NCBI GenBank assembly: GCA_050011095.1
Contig: JBEKJU010000034.1
Coordinates: 1-41,937, forward strand
Source of the DNA: JBEKJU01 sp050011095
GTDB lineage: Bacteria; Desulfobacterota; Syntrophorhabdia; Syntrophorhabdales; WCHB1-27
Length of the DNA: 41,937 bases
Direction of reading: 5' to 3'
The notes beneath the pieces were generated by a model. That model was not told the DNA's origin. It searched no databases and worked only from the letters and a program-made list of their open reading frames with translations. Positions 1-8,466 of the stretch are shown piece after piece. Positions within the stretch are counted from its first letter, which is position 1; the number at the start of each line of letters is the position of its first letter. A program made the position numbers and the translations under genes.

Positions 1-1
1 C

Positions 2-235
2 GAGGGCGCCCTTGGCCTGGATGGGCCGGGTCCTGTCACACTCCGCTTCGACATGGACGGCCACGACTACGCGGTCGATGCGAGGGTCCTCAGGACATGG
101 CGCGGCAAGAGGGGCCTCTCCTTTGCCGTGGCCAGGTTCATAAGGGTGACGGGCCCGTTCGAGCAGGCCCTTGCCCGTAAGGTCCGCGCCATCGAGCGGA
201 AGGCGCGGGAGGCGAAGGAATCCTCCCCGGCGTGA
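2..235 (+). CDS. PilZ-domain protein, C-terminal part (cut by window start)
   Basis: The frame is open from the first bases of the window and stops at TGA 233-235; the true start lies to the left. The visible 77 residues include a V-T-L-R-F strand, then A-V-D-A-R-V-L-R-T-W and G-L-S-F-A. This is the pattern of the last strands of a PilZ beta-barrel. A basic, Ala/Glu/Lys/Arg-rich helix follows. PilZ domains bind cyclic di-GMP and act on motility or polysaccharide export. The N-terminal RxxxR and D/NxSxxG ligand motifs are outside the window, so binding cannot be judged. A second PilZ gene lies at 18529-18999. The family call is moderately sure; the role is unknown. Confidence 0.55.
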   Translation, partial: EGALGLDGPGPVTLRFDMDGHDYAVDARVLRTWRGKRGLSFAVARFIRVTGPFEQALARKVRAIERKAREAKESSPA

Positions 236-338
236 AGGCCGCTTGAGCCTCTGATACCGTTTCCTTTCCTTTCCTGATTTTCACCACCTTTCATGACAGG
301 GCACCGGAAAACCGGGGAAAATAAAAGGGCTTGTCAGG

Positions 339-367
339 TTGACAAAAGTGCCCCTGGTGCTTATCAT
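339..367 (+). promoter_or_regulatory. Sigma70-type promoter for the zinc-ribbon gene
   Basis: TTGACA (339-344) and TATCAT (362-367) are separated by exactly 17 bp. This is the best promoter match in this part of the window. Transcription would start near 374 and leave a leader of about 260 nt before the ATG at 633. Confidence 0.65.
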
Positions 368-632
368 TACCTTTATCGGCTGATTCATGCTTGCGCCTGT
401 TTAGATACAAATAGAGGGACAATTCAAGATCGGTTTGTAGCGGCGGCTTTCGAGAGGGCGATCTTTTTGCTTATTCGAGGGGTGGCCGACGTGACCCGTG
501 ACGATGATGGAAGGGGATGCCCTGGCAGGGGAATATCCGCCAAAAGGGGACGGTCCGCACCTCGCCGTCCAGCCACGGTATGGTACATGGGCGCCCCGAA
601 AGGCCCTATCTTTCCAAAAGGGGGGTAATGGT
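368..632 (+). other. Long untranslated leader / gene-poor region
   Basis: The stretch 236-632 holds no convincing gene. Downstream of the promoter there is a 5-codon ORF (ATG at about 389, stop TAG) and an in-frame upstream ATG at 498 that would add 45 residues to the zinc-ribbon protein. That longer start lacks the ribosome binding site found at 633. I did not recognise a known riboswitch in the leader. Confidence 0.3.
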
Positions 633-836
633 ATGCTGAGAGTCTGCGTGATCTGCAAGACGGTATTTGGCTGTTACCGGGGCAAGGCGGCTCACAGGTG
701 CGATTCCTGCGAACTCTCCTGCGAGGTAGGCAAAAGGGCGGTGCCCCGGGAGACGATGGCCTCTCACGGGATGTGCGATGCCTGTTTCGAGAATAGGCCC
801 AAGCTGTCCTTCGGTACCCTGGCGGCCGGGCAGTAG
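633..836 (+). CDS. Small zinc-ribbon-like protein
   Basis: This 67-residue protein has four Cys pairs or partial pairs: C-V-I-C near residue 5, C-D-S-C-E-L-S-C in the middle and C-D-A-C near residue 48. That spacing suggests one or two zinc knuckles. The start at 633 is preceded by a strong G-rich Shine-Dalgarno (AAAAGGGGGG at about 617-625). The in-frame ATG at 498 would give 112 residues but lacks such a site and encodes a low-complexity extension. There is no homologous function I can name; such short zinc ribbons often bind nucleic acid or a partner protein. It is monocistronic, with its own promoter at 339-367 and a hairpin right after the stop. Confidence 0.6.
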   Translation: MLRVCVICKTVFGCYRGKAAHRCDSCELSCEVGKRAVPRETMASHGMCDACFENRPKLSFGTLAAGQ

Positions 837-856
837 GCGGCCCCATCGGGGCTGCC
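836..856 (+). terminator. Hairpin after the zinc-ribbon gene
   Basis: A 9-bp stem (one G-U pair) with a 3-nt loop starts at the last base of the stop codon of the 633-836 gene. There is no T-run, so it is a weak or Rho-assisted terminator, or a 3' stabilising hairpin. Confidence 0.3.
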
Positions 857-955
857 ATGCGGTCGTGATGGCTTTTGAGATATCCATAGGCCGATAACGG
901 GCCGGCAGGGCCCGGTGCGGGGCCTTCCACACGGCACTGACGTGAGTCCCGAACC

Positions 956-974
956 TGAGGGCTCGTCAGAGCCC

Positions 975-977
<3 letters not shown>
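956..977. repeat. Short palindrome of the GGGCTCG family at the oppF stop
   Basis: TGAGGGCTC (956-964), loop GTCA and GAGCCCTCA (969-977) form a perfect 9-bp stem. It overlaps the oppF stop codon (977-975) and can act as its 3' hairpin, though no U-run follows. The same core ends the long palindrome at 7433-7590 and recurs before phage genes at 30690 and 41299. Confidence 0.6.
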
Positions 978-1921
<944 letters not shown>

Positions 1922-1925
<4 letters not shown>

Positions 1926-2944
1926 GGCGTCCGCCCGGCTTCATCGGAAGGTCCGGCCCCCGCCCGCACCCAGCAGGCGCATTGGTGTCCGTCGCCGACC
2001 GTGACGAGGGGCGGCTCATCGGCGGCGCATCGCGGGATGGCGAGGACGCACCGGGGATGGAACCTGCACCCTGTGGGGAACATGTGGGCCGCGGGGACCG
2101 CGCCCGCGATGGTGTAGAGTTTTTCGCCCCTGGCGGTCCTGCCCGGCAGGCTTTTAAAGAGACCCTCGGTATAGGGATGGAGGAAGGATGCGAAGATCGC
2201 CTCGCACGGTCCGTATTCGACGATCTTCCCCGCGTACATGATCGCCACCTCGTCGGCCATCTCGGCGATGATGCCCAGGTCGTGCGTGATGAGGAGGAGG
2301 CCCGCGCCCGTCTCGTCCTGCATGTCCCGCATGAGCCTGAGGATCCCCGCCTGGATCGTCACGTCGAGGGCGGTCGTCGGCTCGTCCGCGATGAGAAGGC
2401 CGGGCCTGAGGCAGAGGGCCATGGCGATCATGACGCGCTGCTTCATGCCGCCCGAGAGCTGGTGAGGGTATTCGGCCATCGTCCGGCGGGCGCCCGATAT
2501 GCCCACCCGGCTCAGGTACTCGACGGCGACCTGGCGGGCCGCCTTCCTTGCCATGCCCGTGTGGATGCGGACCGCCTCCATCACCTGGTACCCGATGGTG
2601 AAGACGGGGTTGAGGCTCGTCATGGGCTCCTGGAATATCATTGAGGCGAGCCTTCCCCTGATATCGCGCATCCCGGCATCCGGGAGGGCAAGTATGTCCC
2701 TGCCGGCCAGGGTGATCCTGCCGCCCACGATCCTGCCCGGCGGCTGGGGGATGAGCCGGAGGATGGAGAGGGCCGTGATCGATTTGCCGCAGCCCGACTC
2801 CCCGACGAGGCCGACCGTACGCCCCTTCCGGACGGAGAGCGACACGCCGTCGACGGCGCGGGCCGTGCCCTCGTCCGTAAAGAAATATGTCCGGAGGTCC
2901 TCGATCTGTAAGACCTCGTCATTTTCGATATCGGCCTGGTCCAT
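1922..2944 (-). CDS. oppD: Oligo/dipeptide ABC transporter ATP-binding protein OppD/DppD
   Basis: This is the first ATPase of the peptide importer. It has Walker A G-E-S-G-C-G-K-S near residues 48-55, signature L-S-G-G-M-K-Q-R, Walker B L-L-I-A-D-E-P and switch region I-T-H-D-L. The C-terminal Cys set typical of the family is C-R-F-H-P-R-C with two later groups. I chose the ATG at 2944 (340 aa), preceded by AGAAGG at good spacing. An in-frame ATG at 3001 adds 19 residues but has no ribosome site. It is separated from oppC by about 200 bp that carry a palindromic repeat, while its 3' end overlaps oppF. The short tail after the Cys region is Ala/Gly-rich. Confidence 0.92.
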
Positions 2945-3008
2945 GCGCGCCTTCTCTGCTTGTCCTTCTTCATTGGCTGTTAGTGCCAGTGCGTTGTGCA
3001 TCGCTGAT

Positions 3009-3055
3009 GGACGGCGGCATCATAAACCCTTTCATTTCGATGATGCCGGCGGTAA
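3009..3055. repeat. Palindromic repeat between oppC and oppD (copy 1)
   Basis: CGGCATCAT (3015-3023) pairs with ATGATGCCG (3040-3048) around a 16-nt loop, followed by GCGGTAAA. The unit recurs at 7304-7357 upstream of oppA, and its right half appears again at about 3101-3121. Inside the opp transcript it could set different mRNA levels for oppABC and oppDF. Confidence 0.6.
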
Positions 3056-3145
3056 AGAACCGTACAGTTTATTACTACTTTCCCCCTCACGAGGTATCCC
3101 TTTCGATGATGCAGGCGGTAAGACCCTTTGCACGGTGCCATCCCC

Positions 3146-4090
3146 TCACCCCATCCTCAGGCGCGGGTCGAGGGCGTCCCGGAGGGCATCCGCGAAGAGG
3201 TTGAACGCGAGGACGAGGAGGAAGAGGAAGGCCGATGCCGCCGTGAGGTTCCACCATATGCCGTTCGGCAGCTCCCTGTCGGCCATCATTATCATCCTGC
3301 CCCAGCTCCCGGTGCCCGGCTCGACGCCGACGCCGATATAGGTGAGCACCGCCTCCGCCATGACGAGGGCGGAAAAATCGAGGGTCATCTCGATGATGAT
3401 GAGGTGCGTCACGTTCGGCAGGATATGCCGGAAGAGGAGCCGGCCGTCCCGCGCGCCGAGGGCGCGGGCCGCCTCGATATATTCCATGCCCTTCACCTTG
3501 AGGGTCTCGCCCCTGATGAGGCGGCAGAGCCCCACCCAGGACGTGACGCCCAGGACCACGCAGAGCTGCCAGAGGCCCCGGTCGAGCACCATGAGCATGG
3601 CGATCAAAAGGAGGATGCCGGGGATGGAGGCGAGCACCTGGTAGACGTACTGGATCGCGTCATCGATCACGCCCCCGTAGAAACCCGCGAAAAGGCCCAG
3701 GAATATGGCGAAGAAGGCGGCGATCACGGAGGGGACGATGCCGATGATGAAGGCGGTCCTCACGCCCTTGAGGGCGTTATAGAAAACGTCCTCGCCCAGG
3801 TTGTTCGTGCCGAGGAGGTGGCGCGATTTCAGCGCGAACTCGTGGCGGTTGAGCACGCCCGTCGTGGCGAGGGGGGGCGAATAAGAGCGCTCCACGTCCT
3901 TCCGGAAGAGGGCGTCGAGGGCGGTCCGCCCCGTCCACTTCAGGCCGCCCGAGGCCGGATCGTGCCTGGGCGCGGGCACCACGTCGAGGAGCGCGACGAG
4001 GGCGAAGAGACATATGACGAAGAAGGCGGCCAGGGCCTGTTTGTCTTTTTTTATCCGTCGTGCGGCGATTGTAAGGTGCGCCCCTGCCAC
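3146..4090 (-). CDS. oppC: Peptide ABC transporter permease OppC/DppC
   Basis: This inner-membrane permease pairs with OppB. At 314 residues it has one N-terminal membrane segment (about 18-38) and a large periplasmic loop with the family motif L-L-G-T-N-N-L-G-E-D-V-F (92-103; usually G-T-D-x-x-G-R-D). A BPD_transp_1 core of about five helices follows. The cytoplasmic EAA loop (E-A-A-R-A-L-G-A-R-D-G, about 206-216) docks on the ATPases. It lies 12 bp after oppB and is clearly co-transcribed. The periplasmic loop is longer than in most OppC proteins (about 40-90). Confidence 0.92.
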   Translation of the reverse strand: MAGAHLTIAARRIKKDKQALAAFFVICLFALVALLDVVPAPRHDPASGGLKWTGRTALDALFRKDVERSYSPPLATTGVLNRHEFALKSRHLLGTNNLGEDVFYNALKGVRTAFIIGIVPSVIAAFFAIFLGLFAGFYGGVIDDAIQYVYQVLASIPGILLLIAMLMVLDRGLWQLCVVLGVTSWVGLCRLIRGETLKVKGMEYIEAARALGARDGRLLFRHILPNVTHLIIIEMTLDFSALVMAEAVLTYIGVGVEPGTGSWGRMIMMADRELPNGIWWNLTAASAFLFLLVLAFNLFADALRDALDPRLRMG

Positions 4091-4102
4091 GCTTCTATTC
4101 CC

Positions 4103-5086
4103 TCACTCGAAGGTGACCCTGGGGTCGACCAGGGTGTAGCTGATATCGGTCAGGACGCTCCCCGCGATGTAGAGGAGCGAATAGATGTAGACGAGCGTCC
4201 TGATGACGGGATAGTCATGGTTGTTGATCGCGTTCAGCATGAGGTTCCCCATGCCGGGTATGCCGAAATACATCTCGAGCAGGAGACTCCCCGTGATGAG
4301 GAACGGGATGGAGAGGACCGTTACGGTGAGGATCGGGATCATGGCGTTCTTGAGGACGTGCTTGAAGAGGACCGCCCCCTCGCCGACGCCCTTTGCCATG
4401 GCCGTCCTCACGTAGTCCGCCCGGACCTCGTTCAGCATGACCGTCCGGTAGAAGCGCAGGGTGCCGCCGAGGCCGGACGCGACGGCGAGGATCACGGGCA
4501 GAAGGACGAACCTCCATGCGCCGACGCCGAAGGCATAGCCGTAGATGGGGAAATACTTGAAGACTACGGCGAGGAGGTACTGGCCGATGATGATGTAGTT
4601 CAGGACGACGATGCTCATCAGGATGACGCACGCGAACAGCGCCGCCCTGTCGAGGTACGTCCCCCGCCAATAGGCGACAAACAGCGCCAGCGGCAGCGTG
4701 ATGAGCATGGAGAGAAGAAAGGCGGGGATCGTGATCGTGAGCGAGGGGCCGATCTTCTCTCTCAGGAGGTCGCCCACCCGCTCGTGGAGGTAGTCAGACT
4801 CGGGGAACTGGAAGAGGACAAGCTCCTTCATGTGGTTAAAGAAGCGGCTGTCGAAGGGGTGGATTCGGCCGTCGGGTGCGCGCGCCACGTTCACGAACAT
4901 GGGCTTGTCCATGCCGTGGGCGTGGATCCACGATGTCACCTGCCGGGCCGTCGGGTTTTTCCCGAGCTGTTTGCGGGCGATGGCCTCGGGGCTCGCGAAG
5001 ACGTTGAAGAGGAGGAACGTGAGGAGGCAGACCCCGAGGACGGTCGGGACGGCAAGGAGGAGCCTTCGGACGATGTAGGCGGCCAT
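4103..5086 (-). CDS. oppB: Peptide ABC transporter permease OppB/DppB
   Basis: This inner-membrane permease has 327 residues. It has the canonical start (M-x-x-Y-I-V-R-R-L-L-L-A-V-P-T), a periplasmic domain (about 33-110) and a core with the EAA-type loop R-T-A-M-A-K-G-V-G-E-G (about 228-238) followed by L-F-K-H-V-L-K-N. It ends with the typical D-P-R-V-x-x. Its ATG shares one base with the oppA stop (TAATG), so translation is coupled. Confidence 0.93.
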   Translation of the reverse strand: MAAYIVRRLLLAVPTVLGVCLLTFLLFNVFASPEAIARKQLGKNPTARQVTSWIHAHGMDKPMFVNVARAPDGRIHPFDSRFFNHMKELVLFQFPESDYLHERVGDLLREKIGPSLTITIPAFLLSMLITLPLALFVAYWRGTYLDRAALFACVILMSIVVLNYIIIGQYLLAVVFKYFPIYGYAFGVGAWRFVLLPVILAVASGLGGTLRFYRTVMLNEVRADYVRTAMAKGVGEGAVLFKHVLKNAMIPILTVTVLSIPFLITGSLLLEMYFGIPGMGNLMLNAINNHDYPVIRTLVYIYSLLYIAGSVLTDISYTLVDPRVTFE

Positions 5087-7188
5087 TACTTTCCGCGCCT
5101 CCTTCTCTTCGATGCACGGACGAAGGCGGGCAGGGCGAAGGCAACGAGCGCGGCGGCGGCGTAGACGAGGGGCTTTACCGCGGGCCTGTTCTGTGATGTC
5201 CGATAGGCGTCGCGCGCCGCAACGTCTATTCGCGGATATTTCCTGTAATTGCCGGAAATACTATGGGATTTGCCGTTTTTGCACCACGAGTGGCGGAGCA
5301 CGTAGGAGGGCGTGTGGACATTGAATATCCAGGGGCACTCCTCGGTGACGATCTCCACCATCCGGTGGATCAGCGCGGCCCGCTCGGGCGTATCCTCCAT
5401 GGTCTTGATCCGCTCGTAGAGCCGGTCGTATTCGGCGTTCGCGAAGGAGGAGCTGTTCGGGTTCGGCGGCGCGTTCGGGCCGTAGAGGAGCTGGAGGAAA
5501 TTCTCGGGGTCGGGGTAGTCGGCGAGCCAGCCGGACGACGTCATCTGGAACGTGCCCTTGATGGTCCGTTCGAGGTACTGGGAGAAGGTGTTCACCTGGA
5601 GCCTCATGCGGATGCCGAGCTGCTCGAAGCAGCGCATGTCGAAGGTGGCCGCCTCGCGGGCCCGGACCGAATCGGAGCCGATGTCGTAGGTGAGTTCGAG
5701 GGGCCCACCCGTCTTCGGGTCGATGCCGCCGGGATAGCCCGCCTTTGCGAGAAGCTCCTTCGCCCGGCCGAGGTCGTGCGTATGATAGGGGTTTTTGAAA
5801 GCGGGGTCAAAGCCGAAGACACCGGGCGGCAGCGGCCCCTGGGCGACGATGGCCCGGCCGTTCAGGTAGATATCGTTGAAGAGGTCCGAGTCGTAGGCGA
5901 GCGAGAGGGCCTGGCGGAGGTATTTATTCTTGCCCAGGATGGGGTCGCGCATGTTGAAGGCGATGTAGTGGACGTCCAGGTCGCTCGCGATCTCCAGGGT
6001 GATGCCCTTTTTCATGAATGCGTCCGATAGCTCCAGGCTCTTCGTGACCACCTTGTCGAACTGCTCCTGGGGGATGCCGGAGGCGTCCAGGTATCCCTGG
6101 AGGAAGAGGAGCCAGACGGGTTGGCCCGCGGAGATGATCGTGTACCAGACTTCGTCGAGGAAGGGGAGGCGCTTGCCCGCGTCTTCGAGGAGGCCGTCCG
6201 CGCGGTCGCCGGGCGCGCCCGTGGCCGGGTAGTAGTCGGGCCTGAAGGTGGGGTTCCTCGCGAGGATGATCCGGTGCTGCCGCCGCCACAATTTGAGCCG
6301 GTATGCGCCAGTGCCCACGGGGTGGCGGGAGAAGCCGTCCCTGCCGGGGGCGTTATAGTAGTCGACGGCCTCGTGGGCGACGGGGGCCGTGTAGGGTATG
6401 CTCATGACGTAGATGAAGGCGGGGTAGGGCTCGGTCAGGGTGATCCTGAGCGTGCGCGCGTCGGGGGCGCTAAGGCCCTCCACGGGCTCGGAGTAGTCGG
6501 CCCTGCCTCTGGCCGCCGCTTTCTTGAAGTAGTCGTCCATACCCTTGATCTTGCCCGCGACGAGCCAGTATCCCGTCGCCTGGACCGTGGGGTCCGCGAG
6601 CCTCTTGATTGAGTAGATGACATCGTTCGCGGTGACGCGCCTGCCGTGGCCGCCGGGGAAGCAGGGGTCGTCCTGGAAGAAGATGTCGTCCTTAAGCCTG
6701 AAGGTATACTCCATCCTCGTGACCGTCTTCGCGACGCCTTTCTCCTTGACGGTCTCGGAGAAGGTGCGTTTTTCCGGGTAGCCGGCGGCGAGGGCGGGCT
6801 CGACGTGGTAGGGCCGGTCGAGGTAGGCGTTCTGGTAGAGGGAGTCGTATATCTGGTCGAGGATCTCCGCGGAGTTCGTGTCGGAGACCTGAGCGGGGTC
6901 GAGGGTTCGGGGGTCCTCGGTGAGGGCGGTGTAGCCGGTGAGGGCCGGGGCGTCGGAGGGGTAGGGGTTGTTGCCGCAGGCGGCGAGCGTCAGGACGAGG
7001 GCGCAGGCGAAAAAGGAGAAGGCAGTGATGCGGAGGCGGGCGAGGGCAGTGATGCGGGCGCGAAGGCGGAGTGCGGCGATACGGGCGGCGCACAGGGCGT
7101 AGCCGGGGGCGAGGGCGCGGAAGGCGAGGGGCCGACCGGTGCGGCGAGCGCGGGTTCTCTCATGTATGGGGGGCGGTGATGCGGGCAT
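5086..7188 (-). CDS. oppA: Peptide ABC transporter substrate-binding lipoprotein OppA-like
   Basis: This solute-binding protein of the SBP_bac_5 family captures peptides in the periplasm. The N-terminus is very Arg-rich for about 50 residues and is followed by a hydrophobic stretch ending in a lipobox, L-A-A-C, with the lipidated Cys at about 71. That gives an unusually long n-region and suggests a later true start, but no other in-frame ATG exists there. The mature part has the family pattern (L-D-P-A-Q near 105; a typical C-terminal W-x-x-D-Y-P-D-P segment near 575). The C-terminus adds a hydrophobic helix (about 673-690) and then K-R-R-R-R, so the protein may be anchored at both ends, which is unusual. 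It is first in the opp operon. Confidence 0.85.
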   Translation of the reverse strand: MPASPPPIHERTRARRTGRPLAFRALAPGYALCAARIAALRLRARITALARLRITAFSFFACALVLTLAACGNNPYPSDAPALTGYTALTEDPRTLDPAQVSDTNSAEILDQIYDSLYQNAYLDRPYHVEPALAAGYPEKRTFSETVKEKGVAKTVTRMEYTFRLKDDIFFQDDPCFPGGHGRRVTANDVIYSIKRLADPTVQATGYWLVAGKIKGMDDYFKKAAARGRADYSEPVEGLSAPDARTLRITLTEPYPAFIYVMSIPYTAPVAHEAVDYYNAPGRDGFSRHPVGTGAYRLKLWRRQHRIILARNPTFRPDYYPATGAPGDRADGLLEDAGKRLPFLDEVWYTIISAGQPVWLLFLQGYLDASGIPQEQFDKVVTKSLELSDAFMKKGITLEIASDLDVHYIAFNMRDPILGKNKYLRQALSLAYDSDLFNDIYLNGRAIVAQGPLPPGVFGFDPAFKNPYHTHDLGRAKELLAKAGYPGGIDPKTGGPLELTYDIGSDSVRAREAATFDMRCFEQLGIRMRLQVNTFSQYLERTIKGTFQMTSSGWLADYPDPENFLQLLYGPNAPPNPNSSSFANAEYDRLYERIKTMEDTPERAALIHRMVEIVTEECPWIFNVHTPSYVLRHSWCKNGKSHSISGNYRKYPRIDVAARDAYRTSQNRPAVKPLVYAAAALVAFALPAFVRASKRRRRGK

Positions 7189-7197
7189 GCGCGGCTA

Positions 7198-7227
7198 ATT
7201 CTATCATCAGCGGGAAGGCAAAGTAAA
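7198..7227 (-). promoter_or_regulatory. Candidate opp operon promoter
   Basis: On the minus strand TTTACT (7227-7222) and TAGAAT (7203-7198) are 18 bp apart. The expected start near 7191 would make the annotated oppA start (7188) almost leaderless, which hints that either the start codon or this promoter is wrong. Confidence 0.35.
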
Positions 7228-7303
7228 GGTGGGGCGCGGGGTAGGTGCGTGGTTTTCCGCCCGTCCTTTTTGTCTCGTCGCTTGTTTCTTAATAGTGCCC
7301 ATG

Positions 7304-7357
7304 GACGGCGCGGCCGGCATCATAAACCCATCCATTTCGATGATGCCGGCGGTAAAA
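7304..7357. repeat. Palindromic repeat upstream of oppA (copy 2)
   Basis: A perfect 11-bp inverted repeat, GCCGGCATCAT (7313-7323) and ATGATGCCGGC (7340-7350), is flanked by TGGACGGC and GCGGTAAA as in the 3009-3055 copy. This better-conserved copy probably shows the ancestral form. The 7189-7430 stretch has no gene. Confidence 0.6.
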
Positions 7358-7430
7358 AAACCTTCGGGCGCCAGTCTTACAGGCCCCCCCGAGGAGGAGG
7401 GGGCGGGTTATCTGCCCTTATTGTTGATGC

Positions 7431-7805
7431 TTAGGGCTCGTCAGAAAATAAATGGGCCATCTGGCTCATCTTTTTGTCCGCCCGCTTCGTTGCGAAAAGG
7501 TCATGTACATCCAGTACATTTGGCCTTTCCGCGCCTCGCCGATCGGCCAAAAATCCTTCGCCATCCGACTCATTTATTTCCTTCCGAGCCATGAACGCAA
7601 GTATCTCTTTATGCTCTACCGGAAGGGCCATCGGCAGGGCTTCCAGAAGCATAAGTATGGTCGTTCTGTTCTTGAGATTTCCACATGCAAGTTCGCCCAG
7701 GATAAATGGATGACAGGCAACCTCTCCATCGTTGAGCAGATCCACAAGCCCGGCGTGAGTCTTCCGTAAATGAGAGACCCAGACGGATGTGTCGACAAGA
7801 ACCAT
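7431..7805 (-). pseudogene. vapC: VapC-type PIN-domain toxin, C-terminus replaced by a palindromic repeat
   Basis: The first 72 residues are a clear PIN-domain start: V-D-T-S-V-W-V with the first acidic residue D5, then G-E-L-A-C-G-N-L with E39. From about residue 73 the frame runs into the 158-bp palindrome at 7433-7590 and reads it to a TAA inside the element (tail F-A-T-K-R-A-D-K-K-M-S-Q-M-A-H-L-F). The normal second half, with the G-x-x-D-A-H-L-L motif holding the other acidic residues, is absent. A functional VapC RNase (about 125-135 aa) needs it, so this copy is very likely inactive although its length (124 aa) looks normal. The partner vapB upstream is also truncated by the same element. 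Confidence 0.75.
7433..7590. repeat. 158-bp imperfect palindromic element, complete copy, inside vapC
   Basis: The left end reads GGGCTCGTCAGAAAATAAAT. The reverse complement of the right end reads GGCTCGGAAGGAAATAAAT, and the similarity continues inward to a centre at 7504-7518 (TGTAC-ATCCA-GTACA). Single-stranded, it would fold into one long hairpin. Positions 7431-7550 match 7811-7930 with two mismatches. The MITE-like form (terminal inverted repeats, no gene) and its exact fit to the end of the VapC homology indicate insertion. Confidence 0.75.
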
Positions 7806-7810
7806 TCTAC

Positions 7811-7930
7811 TTAGGGCTCGTCAGAAAATAAATGGGCCATCTGGCTCGTCCTTTTGTCCGCCCGCTTCGTTGCGAAAAGGTCATGTACATCCAGTACATT
7901 TGGCCTTTCCGCGCCTCGCCGATCGGCCAA
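7811..7930. repeat. Second copy of the palindromic element, right end missing, inside vapB
   Basis: This is 118/120 identical to 7431-7550. It lacks the final ~40 bp of the right arm and joins directly to vapB codons. It provides the last 15 codons and the stop of the truncated vapB and fills the gap before vapC. Confidence 0.75.
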
Positions 7931-8072
7931 AGAGCCTGGCAAGCCTACTCGCGCTTTCTCTTGCGATAAGGGCCTCCAGCCCGAGCCTCACCAGTGCGGT
8001 TTTCTCTTTAATCCCTGTCATTTTTGATGCCTTGTCGATCAGGCTGTCATCAATATTCAGCGTTGTTCTCAT
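7881..8072 (-). pseudogene. vapB: VapB-type antitoxin, C-terminus replaced by the repeat element
   Basis: The start at 8072 (M-R-T-T-L-N-I-D-D-S-L) follows GAGGT at 8-nt spacing. Residues 1-48 are a ribbon-helix-helix antitoxin of the type II VapB family, with the typical A-S-R-L-A-R-L near the end. The usual toxin-binding tail (L-G-G-T-E-x-x-x-x-x-x-P-R-R-R type) is replaced by G-R-S-A-R-R-G-K-A-K-C-T-G-C-T encoded by the element at 7811-7930. DNA binding may survive while toxin binding is probably lost. The decayed vapC follows. It is transcribed from the promoter at 8102-8130. Confidence 0.7.
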
Positions 8073-8101
8073 GGGTGTAACCTCACGGTATGATATGCAT
8101 A

Positions 8102-8130
8102 AGTATGGCAATTAAATGCATACATGTCAA
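8102..8130 (-). promoter_or_regulatory. vapB promoter
   Basis: TTGACA (8130-8125) and CATACT (8107-8102) are 17 bp apart on the minus strand. ATGCAT-containing repeats (TATGCAT ... TATGCATA) in and after it could be the antitoxin operator. Confidence 0.55.
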
Positions 8131-8209
8131 GGGCGATAGAGGTATAGGGGGGTCAGGCGATTTCGGCGATCGGGCGCATAGCGTGGTTATCCGTTCTTCT
8201 TTGCAACAT

Positions 8210-8416
8210 TCATAATCTATCAGGGTCTCTTTCAACCGTGGTATCGATTCCTTTGAGGAACCCTTTCATTTCCGAGATTTTTCTCAGAGGGATCATCTCG
8301 ATTCTGTCGCCATACATAACCATTTGAACCTTTTGCCCCGGCGACAGCTTCAAGGCATCTCGAAGTTTCTTAGGAATCACAACCTGGAACCTCGGGGAAA
8401 TCTTCACTGCTTCCAT
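8210..8416 (-). CDS. Orphan AbrB/SpoVT-type antitoxin
   Basis: This 68-residue protein has a swapped-hairpin AbrB domain (V-K-I-S-P-R-F-Q-V-V-I-P-K-K-L-R, then L-S-P-G-Q-K-V) and a tail ending D-P-D-R-L. The tail resembles antitoxins normally followed at once by a VapC toxin. The start at 8416 has GGAG at 7-nt spacing; the in-frame ATG at 8452 has none. No toxin follows: 8073-8209 is empty apart from the promoter of the next vapB. It probably persists as an orphan antitoxin or regulator. Confidence 0.7.
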   Translation of the reverse strand: MEAVKISPRFQVVIPKKLRDALKLSPGQKVQMVMYGDRIEMIPLRKISEMKGFLKGIDTTVERDPDRL

Positions 8417-8466
8417 ACGTGGTCTCCATCGATAGGGCCATTTTGGGGACATTCCCTGTTCGGCAA

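Noticed and set aside
368..632. Cyclic di-GMP (GEMM) riboswitch in the zinc-ribbon leader
   Set aside because: PilZ genes made this worth checking, but the conserved GEMM core could not be found in the leader.
3128..5164. Open frame of 678 codons on the plus strand
   Set aside because: It is antisense to oppC and oppB, extremely Glu/Asp/Gly/Arg-rich and without any domain; a by-product of high GC in the true genes.
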